DNA from: Terebella lapidaria
Taxonomy: Eukaryota > Annelida > Polychaeta > Terebellida > Terebellidae
Length of the DNA: 64,000 nucleotides
Reading direction: 5' to 3'
NCBI GenBank assembly: GCA_949152475.1
Contig: OX424560.1
Coordinates: forward strand, 21,453,106 to 21,517,105
The notes beneath the pieces were generated by a model. The model saw only the letters and a program-made list of their open reading frames with translations. It did not search any database and had not been told where the DNA came from. The position numbers were made by a program, and so were the translations under genes. Below are positions 1-10,852 of the stretch, in pieces (position 1 is the stretch's first letter; each line of letters opens with the position of its first letter).

Positions 1-564
1 AAGATCGGCTTTTGGTAACGTATTTGGCCTATAAATTACACCCACTACGACATTCTTCTTATTATGATGAAGTATTTCAATAAATAGAGTCTCTATAACA
101 TGTGGGATAGATACGGAGAGGTCATGTCTAACTTTGTAATTAAGGGTTTCCTTTATAAATAGTCCCACACCCCCTCTACCATCATCATTATCTGGTCTGC
201 ATTTATATTCAAATGTAGAGTAGCCCTCTAGTTTATATGATATGTCTTCATTTATTCTGAAAATTTCAGTTAGACCTATGACATCAAACGCAGCTGAGGG
301 AGTGTTTACTTGAGTCAAAAGAAGCCGAAGATGATCCCAATTTGCAGGAAGACTCCTACAGTTGAGAGATAAAAATGATAGGTCTCCTGAGTGAGAAGCT
401 AATTTATCCCCAACGTCACAGGGTGAAAAATATTCACAGGAATTGTTACTGTTTAGAAAGATGTCATTATCTATTTCATCAGGTGTTATATTGTTTAAAT
501 AGAGGTCACGAAAATTGAATTCACTAGAGTCACTGACATGATCGATAGTGGTGTTACCCGCCAT
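1..564 (-). CDS. LINE endonuclease domain, N-terminal part (runs off window)
   Basis: An open frame of 188 codons runs from an ATG at 562-564 to the left edge without a stop. The protein starts MAGNTTIDHVSD, has an Asn/Asp-rich leader of about 75 residues, then the first half of an apurinic-like (EEP) endonuclease: LSLNCRSLPANWDHLRLLL near residue 77 (with the Asn of the LNCRS motif), DVIGLTEIF near residue 107 (with the TE catalytic Glu), GGVGLFIK near residue 143 and VVVGVIYRPN near residue 174. This order is that of the nicking endonuclease of jockey/CR1-group non-LTR retrotransposons, which cut target DNA for primed reverse transcription. The later catalytic motifs and the RT lie beyond the edge. 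No frame breaks are seen, so this copy may be young. It differs from the LINE at 7.4-10.8 kb. The clade is not certain. Confidence 0.85.
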   Translation of the reverse strand, partial: MAGNTTIDHVSDSSEFNFRDLYLNNITPDEIDNDIFLNSNNSCEYFSPCDVGDKLASHSGDLSFLSLNCRSLPANWDHLRLLLTQVNTPSAAFDVIGLTEIFRINEDISYKLEGYSTFEYKCRPDNDDGRGGVGLFIKETLNYKVRHDLSVSIPHVIETLFIEILHHNKKNVVVGVIYRPNTLPKADL

Positions 565-1164
565 TACGAAGTATCCTCAAACATACTGCAGCCTCTGAAA
601 TATATAAATACATACTAAACATATAAAATATAAATAATATAACCGTCGCCATACAGCACAAAATCACAGTAACGACAATGAACATATAAGGCTAAAGCCG
701 AGAGACAATACGGCGTTCACAGTATGAGCATGGATATTTACAATTTCAGAACATTATACATCTAGAAATAGAGCGACGTGAACTCAAGAATTCGCCTAGA
801 TAATATACGTTGTCATGAAACTGATAAATAGGTCAATTGACAGTTTTAGCAACAAGTTGAGGGCCAGTGAGTACATATTTGTTATCAACTCCCGATAGTG
901 TGCAAAAAAAAATTGTTGATACTATACACACATATATATAAAACAATATGCAAGGGAACTGTCGTACTATTATATATAAACTAGACATTTAATTCACTAA
1001 CACTGTTTTAACGTGTTTTTTTTTCAATGTTGAGATTTCGTGTTTAACAACTGATATAAAAAGAAAAATAATACAATCGCGATAACGTAATCCCCGATAG
1101 TTAAACTTGAAACCGAGTATATATACCAAGGTCGAAGATTGTAAGTTTATCAAATATAAAATGT
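565..1164. other. Non-coding flank and probable 5' UTR of the LINE
   Basis: AT-rich sequence without a supported gene. The part next to 564 is probably the 5' UTR of the minus-strand LINE. It includes short AT microsatellite-like runs around 930-960. Nothing else is recognised. Confidence 0.4.
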
Positions 1165-1169
1165 GAAAT

Positions 1170-2413
1170 CAGTAGCGGATTTAGAGGGGGGGGGGGGTTA
1201 CTGGGGTCTGGACCCCCCCTTTTCGGAGAAAAATATATACATATATAGCAGAGTTTCCATAGGCGGATTCAGGCCGCCTGCCCGAAAATGTCGAAATATC
1301 ATGTTTGAGTTCAGGTTGATCAAAATGAAATTATTATTCTAAATTTTTTACAAACTTTTCAGAACATGGTAATCAATAATTTTGAAGTGCAGTTTATTCC
1401 CAGGAAAGGCTACAAAATTAATTCAGAACATATTAAATCCTTCAGCGGGCCCCAGACCCCCGGCCCAAATGTGCAACTCATCTTCTGCAATTTTTTTTTT
1501 ACAAATTTTTCAGAAAATGGTAATAAATCATTTTCGAGTGCAATTTATTCTCAGGAAAGGCCACTGAATTAATTCTGAACATAAAGAGGCTCTAACTTCT
1601 GGGGCCCTTCAGCGGGCCCCAGACCCCCGGCCCAAATGTGCAGCTCCTCTTCTGCATTTTTTAAAATAAAGTTTTCAGAACATGGTAATAATCAGCGGGC
1701 CCCAGAGCCCCGGCCCAAATATGCAGCTCCTTTACATTTTATTTTTTACAAATTTTTCAGTACATGGTAATCAATAATTTTTTAGTGCAATTTATTCCCA
1801 CGAAAGACCCCAAAATTAATTCAGACCATAGAAATGGCTCTGACTTTTGGGGAGCTTCAACGGGCCCCAGAGACCTGGCCCGAATGTGTAGCTTCCCTTC
1901 TACATCTTTTACAAACTTTTCAGAACATGTTCATCGATGAATTTATCGATGAATTAAAGTGCAATTTATTCCCAGGAGAGGCCACAAAATTATTAGTAGT
2001 TCAGAACATAAAAAGGCTTGATTTCTGGGCCCTTCAGCAGGCCCCAGAACCCCCCCCCCCCCCCCCCCCCAGCTGAGTTTCTATTTTTGGCATTAAATAT
2101 GAAAGTATGGCGATCCATGGGTTTTCAAGTGGAAGTCATACAGAGGAGATACCATCAACTTAACACTGAACATAAAAAAGACTCTAGCTTCGAGGTATCT
2201 TGAGCCGCCCCAGACCCCCATCGCGACAGGCTCGCTTCACTCCATAATTTTTTATATACCAGGGTCATGAAGTGGAATTTACACCCAGGAGATGCCAGGA
2301 AGCTACCACAGGACATAAAAAAGGAACTGGTTTCTGGGGCCCTTGAGCGTGCCCCAGACCACATGCCGTATAATGTTGGACCCCCTCTTTTCAAATTCCT
2401 GGATCCGCCCCTG
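1170..2413. mobile_element. Non-autonomous inverted-repeat DNA element with 5-bp target duplication
   Basis: The left end reads CAGTAGCGGATTTAG and the reverse complement of the right end reads CAGGGGCGGATCCAG, an imperfect terminal inverted repeat. Each end is followed inward by a G-run and a GGGGTC-type motif (in the outward-to-inward orientation). The element is flanked on both sides by GAAAT (1165-1169 and 2414-2418), a perfect 5-bp direct repeat read as the target-site duplication. There is no transposase frame inside; the interior is mostly a degenerate tandem repeat. The CAGxGGCGGAT type of end is common in invertebrate MITEs. A 5-bp duplication would suit some hAT groups, but that assignment is only a guess. 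Confidence 0.65.
1440..2400. repeat. Degenerate ~168-bp tandem repeat
   Basis: A GC-rich core (gcgggccccagacccccggc and variants) recurs at about 1443, 1611, 1692, 1858, 2035, 2200 and 2340. The steps are 168, 81, 166, 177, 165 and 140 bp, so the unit is about 168 bp with one internal deletion. Between cores each unit has an AT-rich stretch with a 'ttcagaacatggtaat' type motif and 'tttattcccaggaaaggcc'. A C-homopolymer of about 20 bases at 2050-2070 has grown out of one core. The array fills the inverted-repeat element at 1170-2413. Confidence 0.75.
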
Positions 2414-2418
2414 GAAAT

Positions 2419-3362
2419 AGAAAACATATGGTAAACTATACATATCTTACACACCTGATGCAAGGCCACAAAAAAAATAAAATAAAATTCACGTGAAACA
2501 AGTCTCTGTTGACATGGGACTGAGCCGACCGGACCGAACACCGTCACATACAATTTATCCAACTGACCGTATAACTGTCAATTCGGCCAATAGACCGTGT
2601 GATTATAATATGCCAGGAATATAGTCGTACAGCCGAGTCGCTGCACCCCACGATATCATAAAAGCATAGCATCAGGGGTGCTGTACCTTACCGGGAAATT
2701 ATGAGAAATGTACAGAATATTGATTTTTAAAAATATAAACTGTTACATTGATCTTAGACTCTATTGTCAAAACATATTCCGGAATGATGCCGAACACACA
2801 CTTTCATTTTGGACTATAATGTGAATGATTAAGACATAAATCATTGGTTTTGGGTTTTTTTTTTCATTTTCTTTTTCACCAAAACGTTGTTTTGACCTTC
2901 CAAGGTTAGTCAATGGCAAACTCAAGGTCACCACCCAAACCGCAACATATATATTTTTCCTCTCTCTCCTTCCATTCCTTTTTTTTGCGGGAAATCACAC
3001 AAACGAATAGTGACACGATATTTTTGCTTTTTATGTTTTTTTTTTTTGTTATTTGTTTTTCTCGTCGACCGGTCAAGAAATTAGAATGTCCGCCACACGG
3101 AGACCTGGCGATTACCTGGCGATTATTACATCATATATGCATTTCCAACATATTGATGTATGTATGCTACACTAACAACGATACAAGCCAGAAGTATACT
3201 GAGTTGACGTGAAATGTGAAGCAAAATGTGAAGAAAAAAATAGAGCAAACATGATGTTCCCGGCAAAGGTTATCACACTGTCGGAAATCACTGTGTGTTC
3301 CTACTGTTTGTAGTTTAAGATAAATTCGGTCAAAATAAAGTTTGTAGTTTAAGATAAATACT
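2419..3362. other. Intergenic, no gene seen
   Basis: AT-rich DNA with poly-T tracts (about 2849-2875 and 3030-3050). A direct duplication of 'gtttgtagttt aagataaat' lies at 3307-3325 and 3341-3359. No coding or RNA feature could be supported. Confidence 0.4.
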
Positions 3363-4044
3363 CGCACACTTTCAAAAGTAACGTCTATCAAAACATTTGA
3401 TTTCTCCACTTTGTACACAACTATACCTCATTCTGAACTGAAGTCTCAGCTTAAAAAACTAATCAATAATTCATTTTTCTTTAAAAAGGGACAACGTCTG
3501 TACCATTTTATTGTAGTTAAATATAATACCGCTTTTTTTGTTAAAGGCGATGCCCCATACAAATATACTGAAATAGATGTGGTAAATATGGTTAATTTTC
3601 TGATTGATAATATTTTTGTGGAATTTGGTGGTCGAATATTTCAACAAACTATTGGTATTCCCATGGGTACAAACTGTGCACCATTATTGGCAGACCTGTT
3701 TTTTATACTCGTATGAATCAGATTTTATCCAACATTTACAACGAGGAAGTTCTAAGAAACTAACATGTAATTTTAATTTCACTTTCCGATACATAGATGA
3801 TGTATTGTGGTTAAATAATCCCAAGTTTGGTGATTATTTGGATGTCATATATGCTAAGGAACTTGAAATTATGGATACTACAGACTCCGCTAATTGCTCC
3901 AACTATCTAGACCTGGGGTTGGAGATTGATAATGATTCTAACCTGTCAACTAGATTATATGACAAACGTGATGATTTCAATTTTTCCATAGTCAATTTCC
4001 CTTTTCTAAGCAGCAACATTCCTATGTCACCGGCATATGGTGTG
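3363..4044 (+). pseudogene. Penelope-like reverse transcriptase fragment
   Basis: Nucleotides and protein match the RT of the PLE at 13521-15434. The segment begins in the stretch before motif A (SKVTSIKTFDFSTLYTTIPH), continues through IGIPMGTNCAPLLADLF (motif B) and FRYIDDVLWLN (motif C, YIDD), and ends at SPAYGV just after the conserved DKRDDFNFSIVNFPFLSS block. It lacks both the N-terminal region and the C-terminus. Relative to the other copy it has a 6-bp deletion in the KGDAPY region and one extra T in the T-run at about 3699-3704, which shifts the frame between LADLF and LYSYESDF. It is a dead, doubly truncated retrocopy. PLE assignment rests on the motif pattern; no GIY-YIG domain is present. 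Confidence 0.8.
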
Positions 4045-4329
4045 TTGGTTGTTGGGCAGTTGTATACTAATTCCATCATGTGTACAGTAGAAACAACTAC
4101 ATTTAACACACTGTCTGCCCCTGATGACGCCAGTGTGTCTTTTGATAAAATATTTGGTCGGGCTTTGTTTCTATTGCAAAATGTTGTGTTTTACGTTTGT
4201 TATTCGCATCATCAAAATCTGACAATTGGTGGTAATAGATTGATTCTTACATTCACATGCACTTGTCCTCAATGAGTTTTGGTTTGAATGAACAATGAAA
4301 TCACCTTGTCACGTTCTATGACGTGACAA
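4045..4329. other. Intergenic, no gene seen
   Basis: Possibly a very diverged continuation of the PLE 3' part just after 4045; otherwise unremarkable. A short inverted motif 'cacgttctatgacgtg' lies at 4309-4324. Confidence 0.3.
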
Positions 4330-4790
4330 TGAAACGTTTTCACGAAAGGCGGCGCTCCAGCACCCGTCTTTCACACAATTCATCCTTTGCATTCTGGGAT
4401 ACCGAAAATAGTTCCAACATGGATGCCTCTATGAATCGAAATAAATTTGAATGTTTGGGATATTTTGTTACTGACAAGACATATTGTCAAAAACTATACA
4501 ATTTTTCAAGAGATTGTGATAGAATAACTCCAGTAGCGGTGTCCGTGGCAATCTTTAGTGCCTCTGAAAAATCCATGGCTGAGTCATGACTGTCGGGTCG
4601 ACCCCTGGCCAGCCCTGGGTCGACCCATGCAAAACAAGAAAGCACGTGCTCGTGTTTACAAAACGCGCATTAATACGGACTATTTTGTTACCGCGCATTG
4701 ACACTGTCCCCTGATTCAGGGGACCAGAGAATCGGTTGTTACAAAGACGGGTGCTTCAGAGTGCCGTCTGGTGGACAAAACGGACAATGA
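4330..4790. mobile_element. Possible small inverted-repeat element
   Basis: Around 4333-4371 the sequence 'gttttcacgaaaggcggcgc' followed by 'tccagcacccgtcttt' is matched in inverse orientation at about 4743-4781 ('aaagacgggtgcttcagagt' then 'gccgtctggtggacaaaac'). This gives an imperfect terminal inverted repeat of about 38 bp around a 0.4-kb non-coding interior. Inside are two copies of the palindrome gggtcgaccc (about 4596-4625) and a perfect 9-bp-arm hairpin (gtcccctga/tcaggggac) at 4706-4724. No target duplication could be fixed. Confidence 0.4.
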
Positions 4791-5433
4791 AACCTCACGC
4801 GATTCAGCCTCAGTAACATATAACCATGCAGAAAACGTACAGCCACTGTGATGTCATAATACAAAGTATTTGACGACCAGGTGAGCTGCTTTGTTTATAC
4901 TGTTTCCTAGCAACGCACATGTTTACGGGTCTTCTACTCAGTAGGAGGGGTCCTTGAGTACAATCAAAGATTGTAAGAAGTTCTCGCAATCTTTGATACA
5001 ATTTTACTTTAATTTACATGGGTTGGGTTTACGAATATTTCAGAATCATAAATTCATAGCATGTGATAAAAACAAAACCTGTTTCGTGTGTTTTCCAGCG
5101 TACAATTTTAGACCATGATCTCAGGCTACCCCGCCAAAGTGCCACAGAAGCACAGCGTTATGTCATTTTAAGTTTTATAATGACGTCGTTTCTATCTAAT
5201 CTTCTTTCTATATCTATGGGCACCAACGTCGCCAACTATGACTACGTTTGTGCCATTGTCAAAACAATAAAACATATTGTGGAAAATAGCGTTGTGACAA
5301 ACACCCACACTTAGTTACTACTGTCTAGTATCACAAAAGTACACACAACACAGTATGCAATGTTCTTCCCCAGATATTAACGTAGTCCGATACAAACGTA
5401 GAGGTAATGAAAAGTCAAAATATAAAATACTGA
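4791..5433. other. Intergenic, no gene seen
   Basis: Only short unsupported frames. The words 'caatctttgat' and 'caatcaaagattg' form a small inverted pair at about 4963-5000. No domain recognised. Confidence 0.35.
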
Positions 5434-5566
5434 AAAGAAAATAGGGGGTCACCGTGCTGGTTTCTTCGACATATTCGATAAAAAATTACAAACTTTTACT
5501 AAAATGACTTAATTTATGGTATCTCGTTTTCCAAGAGAACGGATACGGTGACCCCCTATTTTCTTT
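5434..5566. repeat. 133-bp foldback (perfect 22-bp inverted repeat)
   Basis: 'aaagaaaatagggggtcacc' plus gt (5434-5455) is exactly inverted at 5545-5566, separated by 89 bp of AT-rich sequence. The symmetry and size suggest a tiny MITE. Target duplication is unclear because the flanks are A/T runs. Confidence 0.65.
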
Positions 5567-5689
5567 AAAGTTTCAGGATGCTGATCAGTTACTCTAAAAA
5601 ATATGTAATTTTGAAGTTCTAGATTTTGTTAATACAGAGTCATTTATTTTGAAAAACGCTTTGACCCCATCCCCTCACTGTTTGGAGCG

Positions 5690-7145
5690 GACTACCTTAA
5701 AACCGTTTGATGAAACAGCCCATACAGTTACCACCATATTATACTCCACCAAATCAAAACACTTCTCAAAGGTAAATGTCATTATGGAAGTAATTGATGC
5801 AATAGACGTGGAATCAATACCCCAGTATTAAGTATTCGGAGCAAACAAAACAGGGTCTGTTATCCAATCTCATAGTCCGGGGACAGAAAGTCATATCAGG
5901 CATACTAAATGAGAGAAAACAAAAATGACAGGGAAACTCATGAACCCCCAAAAATGGCCATTAGGAGGTGAAATCAGGTGTTCCGGAAAGAGTGAGCATT
6001 TCCTGCCCCACTAGTGGCACCCGTCATGAATTCCCCAAAATTAACATGAAAATAGATCCAGTTGCATGGCAGACATGGATTTGGTGTATTTATCATTCAG
6101 ATCATGATGACGTCCATAGAATTTCTTAAACGCAGCTATAAGTCTTGGTATAACATATCCTTGTAAATAAAGGAACTGTTCAAACTAGAACTTGACAGTT
6201 TCATTGATGAAAAGCTTTCTGCCATAACAACATATTATGCGAACATATCTTTGTGTGTCTAGAACGAAACAGTTCTCATATGACATTGATGGAAGTAATA
6301 CTTGTTACCTTGATTCAATTGTCCGGACTACATGACTATCATCATTGTTGACATTTGAGAACGTAGCAAACGGTGAAGGCCCCTTCGTACAAAGTATTAT
6401 TTCACGTCACTTTGGACGAATGAACAATTACTCATTCACGATGATTTACTGGAATGTTCTGGTTTGAACTTGCAAATTGATTGCTTGCATCAACGAATTG
6501 TTTACTTCCAGCATAACATGATTACGCTTGAGTTAAGGTCTCGGTACAAATATATTGAAAGAACCCTTGAAGAATTCTCATAATCTAGATTTTGAGGTTG
6601 CTAGTTGTTGATATTTCACTATATGTTCCCCTATGATAGCATTTCCTTGAACACTATTTTGCACTACTTTCTAAAACACGAAAGACTAATGTGGTGTGTC
6701 CAATCCAACAACGGGTGCAAAGCATAGATACTTAGGCGGACCCGCGATTTGTAGCTGTTATTCTTTTCATCTATTCAGAAGCACCATCTAACTTCAATGG
6801 CCATACAGACAGTCACACTTCCGACAGTCCTTGTTTTATTTCCGCTGGATGTGAAACAATGAGTCACAGTGATAGCGATGTAATGCAGAAAATGTCAGTC
6901 CTCTATACATACCCTGTGTTGTTTAGAAGATACACATTCACCATGTTTGAAAATACACCAAGTGTCTCGTGAATACATTTCACGATTAAATGTTTGTTGG
7001 GTGTACTCCGCGCAGCTTTTGCATCTTAGTTCTAAAAATACCGATTTCAAAGTACAAATATAAAAGTACAAGCGTTTCGATTTTCATTTGGTTTACAGCA
7101 CCAAAAATAATATATTGATGAGACGATGAGGATACTATGGTGCCC
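5690..7145 (+). repeat. Diverged copy of the 27.7-58-kb tandem-array unit
   Basis: The segment is colinear with 27738-28950 and 50850-52040. Shared landmarks include 'gtttgatgaaacagcccata' near 5702, 'gaacgaaacagttctcatat' near 6262, 'gccatacagacagtcacact' near 6801 and 'gtgttgtttagaagatacac' near 6915. It carries no coding capacity. The copy is split by a PLE tail at 5804-6164; the interrupted sequence (gtaatt...aaagga) is continuous in the other copies. Similarity stops near 7145. It is more diverged than the array units are from each other. Confidence 0.7.
5804..6164 (-). mobile_element. Penelope-like element, 3'-terminal fragment
   Basis: On the minus strand this matches the last ~35 codons and the 3' tail of the PLE at 13521-15434. 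The tail ends at the same terminus as the other copies (agacgtggaatcaatacc on the plus strand). It is therefore a strongly 5'-truncated retrocopy of about 360 bp, inserted into the array-type repeat at 5690-7145. Flanks are 'gtaattga' on the left and 'gtaaataaagg' on the right, an approximate target duplication. Confidence 0.75.
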
Positions 7146-7454
7146 TTGATAGGGCATGATGAAAAAGAAAACTACTTAGTCCACACAAAGTACAACTTCG
7201 TTCGTCCAATTTGTGGTATAGCTTTGGTGTATTTCAGATCGCTTTTGTCGTTGCTTGTTACTGATAATGCTTGAACTTAACTGTAGTATGCATCCTTTTG
7301 TTGTTTCTAATTAGTGTGAGCAGACACATTTGACGTTCATCTCTGTACATAATGTTGCCATATATCATAGTTACCTGGGGTTGTTCCCTGTGTCCTCCCA
7401 CTGCAACTCTCGCCCATGGTGTCCCACGCGTGTCACAGCCTCGTCTCCTACCCA

Positions 7455-8027
7455 ATGGATAGCAACCAAAACCGATACCAGATTCCGAGTAATGTGATTC
7501 AGCCCGATACAATAAGAAGCGTACTTGATGACTTCGACTACGATAGTGAGTATTATGAGATTGAAAATTTAAGAGAAATTGAACATGGTAACTATAAATA
7601 TGGTTGTTTACACATAAATATTCATAGCTTACCTGATAAATTTGATAATATGAAACTTTAATTAGCAAGACTTTCCTACGTCAATATAAAAATACACTTT
7701 ATTATGCTATGTGAAACTTTTCTTACCAATGAAAATGCTCAACGATATACTCTACAGGGATACAACTTCTACTATAGGAATCGTGAAAACAAATCAAAAG
7801 GTGGTGTCGCTCTTTATATTGATAACTCTTTCCCTTCCAAAGTAATTGATATTGAATGTTATTTTGAAGGGGAATTCGAAACTGTGTTCGCTATTATTCA
7901 TGATAACAATAAAAAGGTTATTGTTGGTGAAATATATAGGGTACCGAATACAAATGAGACACTGTCAATTTCCAAATATTATCAAATATTAAATCGTGTA
8001 CAATCAATCAAGAACATCAAAGTATGA
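7455..8027 (+). pseudogene. LINE endonuclease (EEP) N-terminal half
   Basis: The frame opens with MDSNQNRYQIPSN (an in-frame upstream Met exists at 7416) and has an acidic leader. It then shows LHINIHSLPDKFDN, the LxxNxxSL start of the endonuclease with its Asn. A TAA at 7659-7661 interrupts; the same frame continues with LCETFLTNEN (catalytic Glu), GYNFYYRNRENKSKGGVALYI and VIVGEIYRVPNTN. It stops at 8027 before the DxNxD and SDH motifs that a working enzyme needs. The domain order matches the 1-564 ORF, but the sequences differ enough to be separate families. Confidence 0.8.
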
Positions 8028-8440
8028 ATACGAGACGAGCGAAAACGGCTGCTAGGTGCACGGCAGGTGTGCGACCGTGAACTGATTTTTTGAATTCAGT
8101 TAGCCTAATTGGTTTGTTTACCAATAAAAAGAGAGACTGACAGTTTTTCGTGGAAAACAAAGACATAGATCTCGGTGATAGGTTGGACCGCAATGTTGCA
8201 TTGTTTACGTCATTGGGATCGTGGGAAAAACCACAAGAACGTTTGTGACGTTGGTATCGAGAGATGTCTAGACAGTCTCCGGGAAGGCCGGTGGGTTTTC
8301 CCTGAGAAATTCACGGTTTCGTCTTTCCGAGACTCATCAGGCACAGGGGAGTAGACAAGACGAAATTGCTAAAACACAGGCACTGAAACTGAAATCTAGA
8401 TCATTAACAACCAATAAAATAAACTCAATCAATCACTCAC
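8028..8440. other. Foreign or rearranged block inside the LINE
   Basis: This block sits where the endonuclease C-terminus should be. It is more GC-rich than the LINE and encodes no endonuclease motif. From about 8341 one frame runs without a stop into the LINE reading FDWDQLL, giving a Ser/Arg-rich stretch (GSRQDEIAKTQALKLKSRS). It ends in 'caatcaatcactcactcaac'. It could be a SINE-like insertion with a deletion, or an unrelated fusion. Confidence 0.4.
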
Positions 8441-8445
8441 TCAAC

Positions 8446-10559
8446 CAGTTCGATTGGGATCAGTTGTTGGATACACCTGTCAATACAGCATATGATCAAT
8501 TAATTTCAACAGTCACTGAAACTCTAGATAGACTCGCACCCGAAAAGGAAATCATTATCCCTGCAAAACATGTTATTGGACAACCTTGGATGACACCCGG
8601 TCTACTAAAATCATGCGTCACTAGAGATAAATTGTTTAGAAAAAGTATTAGTAATCACCAAATGACCCAGCATACGTTCGTTTTATAAATTATCGGAATG
8701 CTCTCAATAGACTGAAAAGAATCGCAAAGCAAAAACATTACTGCCATAACTTGACTAAGTTTAAAGATAATGTACAAAAAACTTGGAACACAATAAAAAC
8801 ATTGATAGGAAAAACCAGTGATAAAAGCGAATTAGCTAGCTCTTTTATAGTAAACGGATCTACAATAACTGACAGTACAAAAATTAGTAATGAATTTTGT
8901 AATTATTTCACGGCAATTGGGAAAGAATATTCAGATAAGATCAGTAAACCGAATAAAACTTTTAATGAATATCTCACACCCAATAAAAACACCGGTTCAT
9001 TTTTTACTAGCCCTACAGACGAATTTGAAATTAGAAAGATATTAAGTGATTTCAAACCAAAGACGAGCACTGGCCATGATGACATCAGTACCAAACTTCT
9101 CAAGTCTCTTAGTCCATCATTATCATATCCAATAACAATCATAATCAATAAATCTTTTTCCGAAGGGATTGTACCCAATAAAATGAAAGTGGCTAAAGTA
9201 CTTCCCATCCATAAAAGTAATGATAAACAATTATTTAACAATTATCGTCCGATATCCTTGCTACCGGCAATCTCCAAAGTCCTGGAAAAGGTTATGCATA
9301 AAAGGTTATACCATTATTTGCAAATGCGCGACATATTTTATGAAAATCAGTATGGATTTCGACCTAAGCGCTCCACTACAAATGCCGTCACTCAATTCAT
9401 AGCAAATGTATTAAATGGATTCGAAAATAATTGCCCAACTCTTGCTGTTTTTCTAGATTTGTCGAAAGCCTTCAACACGATTGATCATGAAATATTATTA
9501 AAAAAATTGAATTATTATGGTATAAGGGGAACACCGTTATATTGGTTCAAAAATTATCTTGAAAACCGTAAGCAATATGTAAACTTCAATGGAGTAAATT
9601 CTAAGGATCTTGACTTGATCTGTGGGGTACCCCAGGGATCGGTATTTGGACCCTTTCTTTTTATAATATATACGAACGATCTTCCCCTAGCTATCGAAAA
9701 TGCCAATACCATCCTATTTGCTGATGATACAACAATTTATTCCACCTCTGATAGTATTGATGAAATGGTTAACAATATGAATATACAACTTAATACTCTG
9801 TCAGATTGGTTTAAAGCAAATAAATTATCGTTAAATGTCTCGAAAACTAATCACATGCTATTTTATTACAATGATAATCTACAAGTAACCAACGGGAATG
9901 ATATTATCATAGATGGTTATCAAATCAACCAAGTCAGTGTTGTAAAATTTTTAGGCGTCTTTATTGACAATAAGCTGAAATGGCACGAACATATAAATAA
10001 ATGCGTAAACAAAGTCCGAAGCGGTCTGTATGCCCTGAATATAGCCAAAAAATATTTATCTGTAAATAACCTAAGAATGCTATATTTTTCTTTAGTCCAC
10101 TCCCATTTCATATTTAGCAATTTATTGTGGGGTTCTACGTGTAAAACTTATCTGAACAAACTGGTAGTACTACAAAAAAAATGTATCAGGGCAGTAGCCA
10201 AAGCACCATATAATTCACACACAATGCCCCTTTTCAGAAAATTAAGAATTCTGAATCTAAATGATATTTATAATTCACAATTGTGCCAATTCGTCTATCG
10301 ACACATTAATAACAAATTGCCCAATTCTCTGAGTAGCATTTACTTGCTCAACGATCGAGTGCATTCAATAAATACACGACAACGTAATGATGTGCACAGA
10401 TTTCCGATTTCCCGGAAAACAGTATGTGACAGCTTCCTCTTCAAAGGACCTGAAATATGGTCACGCTTACCAACCCAACTAAAAAATGCAAAAACTCTTA
10501 CTGGTTTCGACTCACGTCTGAAAAACTATTTTATATCTGAGTATGATCAAAATGTTTAA
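8446..10559 (+). pseudogene. LINE reverse transcriptase, nearly full length
   Basis: 8446-8670 encodes the pre-RT linker (FDWDQLLDTP, then PWMTPGLLKS). A frameshift near 8675 moves to the frame that is open from about 8680 to 10559 (residues from INYRNALNRLKRIAKQKHY onward). RT motifs follow in order: VLPIHKS, NNYRPISLLPAISKVLEK, YGFRPKRST, AVFLDLSKAFNTIDHEIL (motif A Asp), GVPQGSVFGPFLF (motif B), ILFADDTTIY (motif C, FADD), the KLSLNVSKTN block and VKFLGVFID. The thumb and C-terminus end with FKGPEIWSRLPTQLKN. The two catalytic Asp of FADD and the motif A Asp are kept. The function is target-primed reverse transcription of the element RNA. The frame ends TAA at 10557-10559. Confidence 0.88.
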
Positions 10560-10852
10560 TCCTTCGAAAAAAAAAAACAGTTACGCGTGGGGCACCCGGG
10601 GTGATGGACGCTCGTGGACGGACGCGGGCAACATTCTCTCATCTAGCTCGTTTTTAATTGTATATATCATTATTCTGAGGTTCAGTCCAGCCCCAGCATC
10701 CCTGTTTTATTTTTATGTTACTATGCTTATTTTGGGGTCAACAGGTAAAGAATTGCCTTGGTCGTAACCACAAACTATACTGTATTATATTCGATTTTAT
10801 TTGAGGCATGTTATGCTTGTATAGTTTGGAAATAAATTACTACTACACGAAA

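Larger units (their letters stand above)
7416..10852 (+). mobile_element. Jockey/CR1-group non-LTR retrotransposon (LINE), damaged
   Basis: Plus-strand LINE. It has an endonuclease half (7455-8027), an unmatched 0.4-kb block (8028-8440), then an almost complete reverse transcriptase (8446-10559). A 3' UTR follows, with AATAAA near 10832 and a short 'actactac' tail at about 10845-10852 that marks the likely 3' end. Known breaks are a TAA within the endonuclease (7659-7661), loss or replacement of the endonuclease C-terminus, and a frameshift near 8675. The element is not active as it stands, although the RT core itself is intact. Confidence 0.8.

Noticed and set aside
2155..2562. 135-codon minus-strand frame with GGSRNLKRGGP
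   Set aside because: That peptide is the translation of the inverted-repeat transposon end (ggatccgcccctg and the GGGGTC motif), a common artefact.
7258..7668. 136-codon minus-strand frame
   Set aside because: Overlaps the LINE endonuclease start on the opposite strand and shows no domain.
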